DNA of 64,000 nt from Adiantum capillus-veneris. Lineage: Eukaryota; Streptophyta; Polypodiopsida; Polypodiales; Pteridaceae. The translations under genes and the position numbers were made by a program. Below, piece by piece: positions 21,747-32,900 of the stretch. The notes under the pieces are model-generated. The model was not told the origin of the DNA, ran no database searches, and saw only the letters and a list, made by a program, of their open reading frames with translations. Where the stretch lies: NCBI GenBank assembly GCA_014529385.2, contig CM043953.1, positions 95,908,342-95,972,341 on the forward strand. The letters run 5' to 3'. Position 1 is the stretch's first letter; each line of letters begins with the position of its first letter.

Positions 21747-22847
21747 TTGTGTTTTGAAAGGTGTCGGATGTTCATATTATCCCTAAATCCTTACAAAAGT
21801 GTAATGGCTGTCAGAAGTGGTGTGCTATTAGGTCATGTGGTATATGAGGAAGGGATGTCCATAGATGTGAAGAAGATTGAGGTGATTCAATCAGCTCAAG
21901 CACCTAACAATGTCAAAGAATTGAGAAAGTTTGTGGGTCAGGTCAAATGGCATAGCATGTACATCAGATATTTGGCCAATGTATGCATGCCTCTTACCCA
22001 CTTAACCAAAAAGCATGTAGACTTTGTATGGTATGAACCTCAAGAAAAATCATTTCAGATGTTAAATAAAATGTTGTCAGTTGCTCCTATATTACAACCT
22101 TCTTATTGGGTATTACCATTCCATGTTTTTGTTGATGCCTCGGATGTAGCTATTGGAGCTGTTTTGATGCAGGAAAAGACCCAAGGGTGGTTCGGACCTG
22201 TATATTACTCAAGCAGAGTGTTAACCTCTGCTGAGAGGAATTATGCAATTACTGAGAGAGAATCTTTAGGGATGGTTTATGCTTTGAATAAGTTCCGGCA
22301 TTACCTTTTATGTAATCGGGTTATATTTCATGTTGACCATCAAGCTTTGTTATACCTTATCAAGAAGTGTTTACTTACAGGAAGGTTGGCAAGGTGGATG
22401 TTGCTGTTACAGGAGTTTGACTTTGTAATTGTTCATACACCAGGAAAAGAGCATGCCATAGCTGACTATCTAAGTCGAATTGAGACAGGAGAACAACCTA
22501 TAGGTGTTCAAGATGATCTTCTAGATGCAGAATTATTTAAACTTCAGAGTTCTATTAATGATTCATGGTATGTCAAAATGTTGATTTTCTTAACTAATGG
22601 CATCATGCCAACTGAGTTTTCTACAGACCAAAGGAGGAAATTTGCTCTTACTAGTAGACCTTTTCTGGTTATTGCTCGCGCCTTGTATAGAAAAGAAATT
22701 GATCAGGTAATTAGGAGATGTGTACTTGATTTTGAGCAATCAGCTGTTTTGCAAGAAGCTCATTTTGGGGCAGTAGGAGGTCATTTTTCTGGAGATATTA
22801 CAGGTAAAAATTTTTACAGGCTGGGTTATGGTGGCCTACTGTATTGA
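21747..22847 (+). pseudogene. RT thumb, RNase H and integrase zinc finger, split gypsy
   Basis: A 366-residue frame. LGHVVYEEGMSID belongs to RT. RNase H has an intact first acid (FVDASDVAIGAVL), the TERESLGMV Glu and the FHVDHQALLYL Asp, then GKEHAIADYLSR. It has a single ordinary RNase H, so it is not of the dual-RNase H type seen in families A and B. The frame runs into the integrase zinc finger (AHFGAVGGHFSGD) and ends at 22847. Confidence 0.85.
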
Positions 22848-23805
22848 AGGATGCTCATTCCTATGCAAAAAGTTGTGTGGTATGTCAACAGTTTGGTCAG
22901 CCTGATTCTAGCGAAGACAGGATGATAGATCATCCAATTTTACCATTGGAACCATTTCAGAAATGGGGTATGGACTTTGTTGGACCTGTAAGCCTACAAC
23001 TAGTAAGGGGTGCAAGTATATTTTAGTTGCCACTGATTATTATACTAAGTGGGTGGAAGCTGTGGCTTTAAAAGACAACAAGGCTCAAAGTGTAGCTAAG
23101 TTCCTATATCACAACATTATGACCAGGTTTGGTTGTCCTGTTGAGTTGGTAAGTGATAGAGGGACACATTTTTTGAATGAAGTAATTTTTGACCTAACCA
23201 AAACCCACATGATTATGCCCAAAAAATCTACAGCTTATCATCCCCAGACCAGTGGACAAGATGAAAGCACCAACAAAACACTCATTAAAATTTTGAAGAA
23301 GATTGTTTAGGAGAATAAGAAGGACTGGGATGAAAAGTTGGATTCTGCTTTGTGGTCTTTTAGAATAGCCTTAAAGGTAACCACATGTATGACTCCTTTC
23401 AGATTAGTATATGGTCTTGAGGCTGTGGTCCCTATGGAATTTGTGGTCCCTAGTCTCAGAGTCACTGGTGAGAAAATGACTCCAAAATTATGTATTCAGC
23501 ACATAAGTAAGTATTTGATGCAATTGGAGGAAGACAGGTTGGTCAGTTCCTATATTACAGAGGTAATTCAGAGAAGAAGGAAAGATTGCATAAGTCTGAA
23601 TATCAAATGCAAAGTTTTCTAGGTGGGGGATTGGGTAATTCTTTACAACTCTAGATTGTGTCCTCATCCTAGAAAGCTGCATTTAAAATATAAAGGACCA
23701 TATCAAATTGTGCAAGATTTGGGTCAGGGAACATTCATTGTGGCAAATGTATTTGGCACTAGAGTAGACAAACCTGTCAATGAGTTCAGGTTGAAAAAGT
23801 TTTAG
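22844..23805 (+). pseudogene. Integrase, split gypsy
   Basis: The pieces are 22844-23026 (AKSCVVCQQ, WGMDFVGP with the first Asp), 22963-23310 (VSDRGTHF with the second Asp; TSGQDESTNK with the Glu), 23338-23622 (TPFRLVYGLEAVVP) and 23623-23805 (VILYNSRL, KYKGPYQI, the C-terminal SH3-like fold). The catalytic acids survive but frameshifts and stops (for example TAG near 23309) break the chain. Confidence 0.8.
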
Positions 23806-24254
23806 GGAAAGCCACCTCATTTGGATCGGCTTAAACCTACTATTGCAGATTCTACCTTCTGTGAAGTTGTTGGGTTTTTCCCTTATATTATGGAGCAGGT
23901 CAGTATTGAAACTTCATCACATAGTACTGGGTTGCTATTCAGATTCTGGGTCGGCTTTTATTGGCTCAAAGTTTACTGCCTCGAAGTTTATTGCCTTGGA
24001 TTTTATTGCATCGGAGTCTGTTGGATCGGATTGCAATTTATTGGATTTCTTAAAAAATGTTTGGACTTCAAATTAACCTTTGAAGCGCATGTGAATTAGT
24101 CTCCACTACAGGCTATCATAAGAGTAAGGGAGGGATCAATCAACTCACTCACTTTCAAACATTGTGGCTCTTGTGTGGCTAATCACGTCAACCGATCCTG
24201 CATCATGTATACACAGCAATCTTTCAAGCTTTCTTCACCCTCCACACCCACCAT
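23806..24254 (+). other. 3' end of split gypsy; no gene seen
   Basis: Leu/Gly/Tyr-rich frames with no recognisable domain. A purine-rich stretch (AAGAGTAAGGGAGGGAT, 24119-24135) may be a polypurine tract, but no TG-starting LTR copy follows. Confidence 0.3.
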
Positions 24255-24923
24255 GCCTAAAGCTAAAGCATCTCCATCTATGAAGCCCTCGCCTGATGAC
24301 GACCAAGGAGATTCATGCAAGCTGTGACCAAGGCGGAATGGTGTCACGTTGAGAGTCGATGTTTCTGACCCTGAGGATGACATCGAGGTGCTACCAGAAG
24401 ACGAAGCAGCCCCTTTATCTTCCAGCAAGATGCTGCAAAGCCTCATGGAGACTTTTACTGATTTCAAGGTGGAACTCAACTGTCAGGCTAAAGGAAATGA
24501 AAAGTGGTTAAAATCTGTGGGTTTGTATGAGTTTGCCACTTTGCCTTGGAATCAGTGGAAAGTTAATATCTATGCAAAAACTCAGATGGAGATGTTAACA
24601 AAAACCATGGGAGCAATCTCAGAGAAGGTCACTCTGAGTCCGGGAGTTATTGCAGAGGTATTTAAGGTACCTTTCACTTCTGTAACTATTGTGCCTAAAT
24701 TCTCTGATGGTGACTTAAAAAAGGAGTTTGGTCCAAGAGAGGGTGGTAGACAGTACTTCATGCTAAACAATGTTGATTATTGTAGAAGGGAACAACTAAA
24801 GTGTTTTTTGGAAAGAGTATGTTTTCTTGAAAAATATGATTATATGTCAAAAGATAATTGGGTACCTCTGTATTTTGCTGAGAGTGGAGGAAAGGTCAGT
24901 TGGGCTCACTGGGTCTATGATAG
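24255..24923 (+). pseudogene. ORF resembling plant-transposon-associated protein, interrupted
   Basis: From an ATG at 24255 (MPKAKASPSM) a frame runs to a stop near 24325 and continues to the LTR boundary at 24923. It has an acidic N-terminus (EDDIEVLPEDEAAP) and then the blocks VNIYAKTQMEM and VTLSPGVIAEVFKVP. The second block resembles the LTPEVIAEVLGIP motif of the 'putative plant transposon protein' domain (Pfam PF20167) found in some gypsy elements. I make that link from memory of the motif only. The protein is cut in mid-domain (AHWVYD) by the minus-strand LTR. Confidence 0.45.
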
Positions 24924-27312
24924 TGAGGCGGGGTCCGGGGCGGGCAACAAGAAAGGCGACCTCTAAACACTCCTCAAGGCTCCCATGCTGCTCAGTTGGG
25001 GCTGGGGCAATCACAAGCACAACAAAACAACAAACCCACAGCCAAAATCCAACTATACAAGGGGCACCACCTAGTTTAAAAGCGAACTAAGATGCAAAAA
25101 AAATGGAGAATCGTTAGAGCAACCCAAAATTAAGTAAGGACTTTACCCAAGAAGGCACCTAGAGCTTGCGGATTCAAGTGACAAGATTTGGTTATAGCAT
25201 CACTAGCACATTTTCTTAGGGTTATGGGAGCCCTCTCACCATCCACCCTTTTACAATGGTAGCCAACAAACAGTAGCCAATGAATCACAAGGGCAAGCAA
25301 AAAAACAACAACCTTCAATGAAACAAGTCACCTTATGAAGCTGAATGAGTTTGCCAAACCAAATTGGAGGAGAAGCGTGAGCCTTTGGACATGAAACTGC
25401 ACCCAAAACTACCAATTCATTGATGTTGGGGTAGATACAACAATGGTAGAAAGATATCTTCTACTCGCACTCACTCAACTAGCTCAAGCTTTTCTATGCA
25501 CCAAAGTGATGGTGTATAGAAAGCTTTCTCTCTCCTTACAACCAAGATAGAACTGGCGTGTGTTATGCTCAATCTAGTGTTCAATGGTGTAGAGATACCT
25601 TTTTCAAGGAGAGATGGGTTCTATTTATAGGTTTTTGGAAGCTTTGATTAGGATTAGTTCTAATCAATTTTATTGACAAAAGAAGAGATCAGGAAATATT
25701 TTGATTTTTTAAATAGGAGTGGGTCTTCCTTATCCCTTAAGCCGCATGGATGTGGGCTCAAGGGGAAGAATTATTGAGAGTGAAAGGAGAGAGAGGTGAG
25801 TAACTTGGAGGTGCCTACTCTAGTAGATAGTAGAGGGTGCAATTTACAAGAAGGGTTAGTTGTTAGTGATCACTAGAAAATGTTAGTGGCATATTTACAA
25901 AAGTGATGATGACTTGATTGTCGAGGAACCAAGGGTGAATGAGGTGGATGAGCTCTTGAGATTGATGAAACCTCCAAGAATTATGGATTGTTCTTCTTCT
26001 TCTACTACTTCTCCTTCTTGCGCCGCCTTCACGGTTGATCTCCACGATGAAGATGAGGATTATTGATGAAAAACCTCTGATTTGCAGAGGTTATGCAAGG
26101 ATAAAGTGCTAAAAATTCATGCCTTTCAGAGGAGTTAACATGAAATTGTAATTTGGGGTAGTAGAGAGCGGTATGAGAGCATATGTGTATGTAGAAGGCT
26201 ATGGTGGTAAGAGGGGAAGGAGAGATGGTGAAGAAGGTGAGAGGGGCATGGAAATCTGTAAATTTGAAAGTATGATGGAGAGGGATGAGTGTATATGTGG
26301 GTGGGAGTGTGAAAATGTGAGAGAAGAGTGAGAGGATCCTTGTGTGCATAGAATGTGCAGACTAAGTCGCACCAAATAATTCACCAGAATTCGTACTTTT
26401 CTCAAAAAATGCTGAAATATTTATGTAAAATAATTCAGCTCACGAGCTTCATTTTGTATGTTGACAACTTTTTATGATTCGGATGATAGAAGGGTGCCAA
26501 ATTTCGCCCAAAAAGCTGCGTATTGTGGGACTGGAAAGGTGCTTATGTGGGACCCTTTTTGGTCGAATTCTCCTTATACATCCAAAGGTGAGCCCCCCAT
26601 GAGCCATGCCATGACCTAAGGAATCCAAGTGGACCTTGCCACATGCATGGATGATGAATTTTGAAGAATAAAAAACTATTGCACATGATAGACCTAGTGC
26701 TTGGATTTTTCCTAGCCCTTGTCTTTATGAGCACATGGTGTATGGAAAAAAATATGTGCAGGACCCATGAAGGAATATCATGATAGGAGTATTTTATTTT
26801 GTTTTTGGGTGAAAGAGGAAAATACGCAGGCGAGAAAATATCTAATGAAAGTGAGTGACAATGTAGAAACAAATTTCGACTTCCACAAGGGTGCGGGATG
26901 AAATGCATGGGTTTATTTTGTAAAAATAAATATTATGGAGTATGTACACACTAACATAGGAATATTTCATGCCATGAATGTATGCAAAGAGATTTAGAAA
27001 AAATGCACACTTAGGTCTACATATTTACACAATTACCGAATAAATTGAGAAAATAATGCTATGCTTAGGTCCTTTATAGGAAATATATTATACACGAATA
27101 GGACCATAATATATCTATATTTATTTATTTTTATTTTTTTAACCTAACCTGATGACTAGCTCCATGAAGATTTTTTAGAAAATATGGAAAAGAGTCCTAA
27201 CACACACACGCCTATGTACAATGCAAGAGCAAGCTTAGCCATCGTGTAAGGTGTTTTTATTGTGTGAAGTGGATCATTAAACAAAATTTTGAGAGCCAAA
27301 AAACGGCTATCA
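24924..27312 (-). repeat. 3' LTR of family A, minus-strand copy
   Basis: 2389 bp. In its sense it starts TGATAGCC at 27312 and ends CGCCTCA at 24924. It is homologous to the copies at 965 and 34082. The TATA box lies at 25621-25630, and the PBS-like GGTGGTGCCCC at 25061-25071. The 5 bp to the left are gatag. It is followed on its right by the matching pol tail, so it is a 3' LTR. Confidence 0.85.
25621..25630 (-). promoter_or_regulatory. TATA box of minus-strand family A LTR
   Basis: The complement reads CTATAAATAG, aligned with the TATA box at 2788-2797. Confidence 0.65.
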
Positions 27313-27803
27313 TTCAGCCCTCCCCGTGGATGATGGTATATTCATGTACCATCATTCAACGCACATTGGAATGCTAATTCCGGGTGGTCATGTAGTGCTT
27401 TGTCCATCATTCCTTTGTCCCTTGTTACTTTTTCATTCTGATGTTTCACATATGAAGAGCATGATTTTTCTTGATGGGAGACAGAGCAATAGTAGCAGCA
27501 TACCTCCCTATACTTCTCGTTGCATTGTTGGTTCTTTAAGTCCTTTGGAAGGAGGCGGCTTAAATATGGCTTTAGTCGGTAGCCATTTACCTTCTTAGCA
27601 TGCTCCTTTCCATTCAAATCCACGAGCTGATAGTAGCTAGAGTTGAAGATCTTCTTGACAATGTATGGTCCCTGCCATCTGGTCTCAAATTTGGCATCAA
27701 ACCAATTATCAAGTCGATTGTCATACCTTAGTACAAGGTCTCCCTCTTTGATACCTTTGTCTTTGACCTTTTTGTCGAGCTTGTCCTTTATTTGTGTAAT
27801 CAA
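27313..27803 (-). pseudogene. Integrase C-terminal tail and PPT, family A minus copy
   Basis: A frame of 153 codons matches the end of the pol at 33650-34053: DKGIKEGDLVLRYDNR, the WQGPYIVKK and YYQLVDLNGKEH blocks, KPYLSRLLPKDL, ending DGT. The polypurine tract (complement of 27318-27330, GGGGAGGGCT) precedes the LTR. Everything upstream of the integrase tail is missing, so only ~490 bp of the body remains. Confidence 0.85.
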
Positions 27804-28700
27804 CTAAGCAATGAAATAGATAAAAATACAATGGGGGCAAGGTGTTTCTTATATAATAGCTTGGGGCCTTAAGTACCCCCCTCAACAAAGTTTTCTATTT
27901 AAAACTTTGACAAATGAGTAAAATAAATACCTTATGCCAAACTATATATTGACATCACATTGGGCAATTCACTTAATATAACTTTAACACCCTATTTGTA
28001 GCTCAGAATGGACATATGTAGGAAGACCAAGTTAGTGAAGAAGCTACCATCATACACCCTAGTAGTACGTCTACACCTCCAATTTGCAACTACCAACCTA
28101 TTCCGGAGGAGAATTCCATCTTGAGCACTGGTTGCCTCGCTGAAAATTGAACTATAGAACACACTATGTCCAATAATCCCGAGGAAATCTAGACTCTAAG
28201 CAATTTTTTTTGAGCTAAACCAAGCTTGAGTGACATGGCACGGAGAACCTCAATATAACATAAAATAAAGAGAGTGGTAGCTAAGTGAGATTCACTACTA
28301 AAGCCTACTGATTTTGTAGTTTTAATGAGTTTCCTTTTTTTTAGTGAATAGAATTGATGAGCAAGCCAAATATGTCATCTAGAAGATGTAATGGAGGCAC
28401 ATGAAAAGAATCTTCTCACACATAGCAAAAACATTAGAGGGCTAAAAGAACAGATCTTGTCTACAAAAATACATAAAAATTGAGTTGTATTTGCGAAAGG
28501 ACGTTGCTTTTTTTTTAGCAAATAGGAACAATGAAAAAAAATCAAAGTATTTTTCTTAGTAGATACACTAGCAACATATACAAACATCTTGTCGCGTATC
28601 ATAAACAAACATCTTATCACCTAACATAAATATCAGAAAATAGTATCCTACCATAGTAGACTTTGTACCACCTTAGCAACTTAAGCTAGCCGCAACAAAA
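27804..28700. other. AT-rich gap with no gene seen
   Basis: About 900 bp between the broken pol tail of the minus copy and the gag of the plus copy. It has only short frames, no TG...CA structure and no PBS. It may be leader sequence of one of the elements or filler DNA. Confidence 0.4.
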
Positions 28701-28920
28701 ATTGAAGCGGTTCAAAACTACAAGAAACATTGGCGACCGAGCCACCTTTGGAATTTGAGTTTGAAGGCACCTTGGTAAACTCAAAATAAGAGCTAGCAAA
28801 TTATCTAGAAAATTGGCTTTAGGAATCCTTCAAAGAATACATGAAGTGGGATTCCTCTTTTCTTTGGAGAGCCTGGAGAGGATACAGAATTATTTCTAGC
28901 GAATTTCAAGATGTGTAGAA

Positions 28921-29490
28921 ATGTTTGAGGTGGTCCTTAGGAAAGATGCTAGCACTTGGTTTGACTCTTTGCCTGAGGAAGTTAAAGGGAATTACACGGA
29001 AGTTTTGAATCGTTTCAAGAAATACTTCTTTGATCCCCAAAACACTCAGAAATTATGGCAAGACATTGTTTCTCATAAGCAAAAAGACTTAGATGACTAC
29101 TACTTGTACAAGCAAGAGTTCCTACGTCTTTGGGCTCTATGGATACGAAATGTTGCTAACCCTGGTGATGGTGCAGAATTTCTAAAGAAGGAGAGGTTCA
29201 TAGCCGGACTCTTTCCTGACCTTAAGGTAAAAGTTGAGGCGGGTGCACCTGCTACCTTTGATGCAGCTGAAACTAGGGCTGCTGAGAAATATAGGAAACT
29301 CAAGTGCTTAAGGGGGGAGGTTCCAATAGAAGGTCTTAGACCCAAAGGTAAGTCACAAGCATCAACATCTAAGGAGCTTCCTGAGGTAACGGCGGAAGTA
29401 ATTGAGAAGTTAAATGAATCTTTAAGCAGCTTGTCAATTCACCTTGCACAAGCCGTAGGTCCAAAGGGACAAGCAAAGAAGTCTGAATAG
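28921..29490 (+). CDS. Gag core, family A
   Basis: A 189-residue frame with DASTWFDSLPEEV, LNRFKKYFFDP, LWQDIVSHKQ, FIAGLFPDLKVKVE and a lysine/glutamate-rich end. Its counterpart is at 15767-16339. It ends at TAG (29488-29490), but the same frame continues open beyond it. The region 28700-28920 reads as a damaged N-terminus with stops. Confidence 0.8.
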   Translation: MFEVVLRKDASTWFDSLPEEVKGNYTEVLNRFKKYFFDPQNTQKLWQDIVSHKQKDLDDYYLYKQEFLRLWALWIRNVANPGDGAEFLKKERFIAGLFPDLKVKVEAGAPATFDAAETRAAEKYRKLKCLRGEVPIEGLRPKGKSQASTSKELPEVTAEVIEKLNESLSSLSIHLAQAVGPKGQAKKSE

Positions 29491-29922
29491 CGAGACCCAC
29501 GACCTAGGAGAGTCTTGCAATGTTGGAATTGCAGTGAGTCTGGACATGGGATGTATAATTGTCCTTGGCCCCGTGGGGAGCCAGGGAGACCTAACTTGAA
29601 TTACCCAGTGATGAATGCAGGTGAAGGAACTAGTCAGCAACCACGGCTTATACAAAGGCCAAATGGAGCAAGACCACCTCCACAAGGAGTGGAAGGAGTT
29701 CCACCTTTTCCAGACCCAAACGTGCATGTGGTAGAGGTGACAAATTCAAGAGAGGTTGACATGGAAGCAAATGGCATTAAGCGTGGCCGAGGGAAAGGTA
29801 AGGAGAAAGAAGGAGTTACATCACAAAGTGACCATGGACGAGAAAAGAAGGCAAAGGAGACCAAGGAAGCTAAGAGGACTTGACGTCGTATCAACCTCCA
29901 AGACTTTCCTCTTGGACATGGA
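29491..29922 (+). CDS. Gag zinc knuckle and linker, family A
   Basis: Same frame as the gag before it and the pol after it. It carries one knuckle (CWNCSESGHGMYNC), then a proline-rich and a lysine/glutamate-rich linker, and stops at TGA (29881-29883). The 13 codons between that TGA and the ATG at 29923 are also open in this frame. The whole gag-pol is therefore one reading frame interrupted by two stops, TAG and TGA. Whether these are readthrough signals, parts of a spliced intron or simple mutations cannot be told from sequence. Confidence 0.75.
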
Positions 29923-32900
29923 ATGGCTCCATACAACCTGTTGGAAGACATGAGAGGTAAGGGTCCTGATATCTCATGGCCTCAATTTCTTGCATTATGT
30001 CCACAAGTTAGGAGGGATTTAACAAGGGCAGTTAGCACTAGGAGAAAGGTAAAAGAGAGTGTGCATGTTGTAAAAATTGCACAAGCTGAAATGAATGAGG
30101 ACATTACACCTGTGCTAGATTGTTACATAAAAGGGAGATTGGTTAGGAAAGGTCTAGTGGATGGGGGTGCACAAATTTGCATCATGACAGAGGGACTCAT
30201 GCAAAAACTAGGCATGCACATCCATGAGACACCTGAAATTAAGGTCAAGATGGCAAACAATAGCAAGGCTAGGTGCGTAGGCATTTGTAAAAATGTTTTT
30301 GTGGAGGCCTTTGGCATTAAGAAGGCAGTGGATTTCTATGTCATGTCTACGAAAGGAAATGGTTACCCATTTATCCTAGGGAGACCACGGCTAATGAAAA
30401 TGCGAGCTTTGCAGGATTGGGAGAGTGGAAAGCTAATTTGCAGGAGCGACAATGATAAGAAATTTGTCTTTGACATGAAGGAGCAACGCCAAGAGGAGCT
30501 CCATGAAGAATCATCTCAAAGTGAGACGGAAGAAAGTTGGACCGATAACACTTCAGAAGAAGAAAGTAGTGGAAGCATTACTGAAGAGGATTCTTCCATC
30601 GAAGTCATGGGGGTAAGGTTTAAGCCAACCAACCAAGAGACCTCTTGTCAAGGTTTGGAGGAGGTAGGTTCCCAAGAGAACCAAAAAGTGGAAGATGAAA
30701 GAATGCTAGAAGGTATGCTATCTACAACACTTACAAAGGATGAAAGAGAGGAGTTCAAATGTGTGCTAAGGAAATTTCCTATGCTTTTTGCTAAAGACTA
30801 CACCGATGTGCGTGGAGTAGATGCTGTTCAACACAAAATTGAGTTGAAGCCAGAGGCCACACCTAAGGCTCAGAAGCTACGAAGGCTAGGAGTCATCAAG
30901 GAGCAGGCTTTACTCAAGGAGGTAAGAAAGCTTCTAGCAGTAGGTTTCATTTATCCAGTGGAGAATTCAGAGTGGGTCTCTCCCGTTGTTGTCACTCCCA
31001 AGAAAAACGGAAAGTGGAGGGTGTGTGTGGATTACCGTCCACTCAATGATGCAACAAAAAGAGATCACTTTCCCCTCCCATTTCAGGATGAGATACTAAA
31101 TGAGGTAGTTCGTCATGAGAAGTACACTGTGTGTGATGGCTACTCAGGCTACTTTCAAATAGGTATCGCATTGGAAGATCAATTGAAAACAACCTTTATC
31201 ACTCCTTGGGGTTGTTATGCTTTTAGAGTCATGCCATTTGGTCTGACAAATGCTCCTGCAACATTCCAACGTTTCATGAATATGGTGTTTCAAGCATTCT
31301 TTGGAAAGTCAATTAGGGTGTTCATTGATGATTTCTGTATTTATAGCTCAAAATCATTGCATCTACAAAGGGTAGAAGAAGGTTTAAAGAAGCTCTACGA
31401 CATGGGAGGTCAACTCAACCCCGACAAGTGCCATACAGGTGAGGATGAAGTAATCTTGCTTGGTCATAAAGTTTCTTACAAAGGCATTGAAGTGGATCCT
31501 TCAAAGGCAAAGGCTCTTATTGAGCTACCATCACCCAAGAGTCTTAAGGAGGTCATCTCATTCATTCAAAAGGTGAAGTATATGTCACGCTTCATTCACT
31601 TAGCCTCGGAGTTACTTCACCCTTTGCAAAAGTTGACACAACAAGTAGAATTTGCATGGTCTGATGAGCTTGAAGAGTATTTTTGTAACATTAAATTCAT
31701 TTTGTCAGAGCTACCAACACTCATGCCTCCTTGTTGGGAGTACACATTCTTTGTTAGCTCTAGTGTTGGAAGGGAAACAATTGGTGTTGTGTTGCTACAA
31801 CAAGATCCCCACAGTACAAGGATGCGACCCATCTACTTTGCTAGTAGGGTCATGAATGCTTTGGAGAGAGACTACACAGAAGCGGAACTCATGATGCTTT
31901 CTCTCATGTTTGCGGTGAGAAAGTTTAAATCCTACCTGCTACCAAAACCTTTTGTAATTCTCACTGCAGAAAATTTGTTCCCTTGGGTGTCATCTCAAAT
32001 GAATCTTAGTACTAGGATCTCAAAGTGGATTATGGAGTTGCAAGAGTTCCAATACTCTTTCAAGGTAGAAGATAGTGTGCGTGCACAATTGGCAGGGATT
32101 CTCACTTATAGGGTACATGAGAAGGAAATTAAGGTGCCTCAAGTAAAGACCCTACCATTGCCACCACCAAAAAGTATTCCCAATGCTTTTACCTTGTTCT
32201 TTGATGGAGCTTTTCGACGAGCCATAGGGAAAGCAGGGGGAGGGCTAGTGTTGCTCAACCCAAGTGGAGAGGTGGTCATGAAAGAGAAGGTCAATCTACC
32301 AAGTTCAACTAGCAACAATGAAGCAGAATACGACACACTACTTCATGGTTTGAAGATGTGCATTGGCCAAGGGATAAAACGTCTCATGGTAAAGGGAGAT
32401 GCACTTCTCATTGTTAAACAGATTTTAGGCATTTGGGCATGCAAGAATGAAAGCTTAAGGACAAAATTTCATGCCATTCGTAAGATGTTTAATCAGTTTG
32501 AAGAAGTGCAACTATATCATATTCCGAGGAAACAGAATGAAGATGCCAATTTACTTGCACAACAAGCAGTTACATGTGTTGAGAGAGAAGTGCAGGTCAT
32601 CATGGTGGCAGCAGCTGTCAAGCAACCGAGATACCAAGGATTGGAGTCATTGGCTCCCATTATTGGCTACATTTTGGAGGGTGAGTTTCCACAAGACTTC
32701 ACGAAGGCTCAGAAGAGGAGACTCATGAAGAAGGCAAGTTTCTATCTCTTCCTAGAAGGCTCCCTCTATCAAAAAGGGAAGGATCAAGTGTGCAGAAGAG
32801 TACCAACTATCGAGGAAATTCCAGCCATTCTAAAAGGTTTGCATGAAGAGGCATGTGGTGATCATTTTGCCCAAGAATCAACTGTGAAGAAGATTTTGCT

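Noticed and set aside
23500-24130. An env-like gene after the split gypsy pol
   Set aside because: No signal peptide, transmembrane pair or glycosylation pattern beyond chance in the short frames seen.
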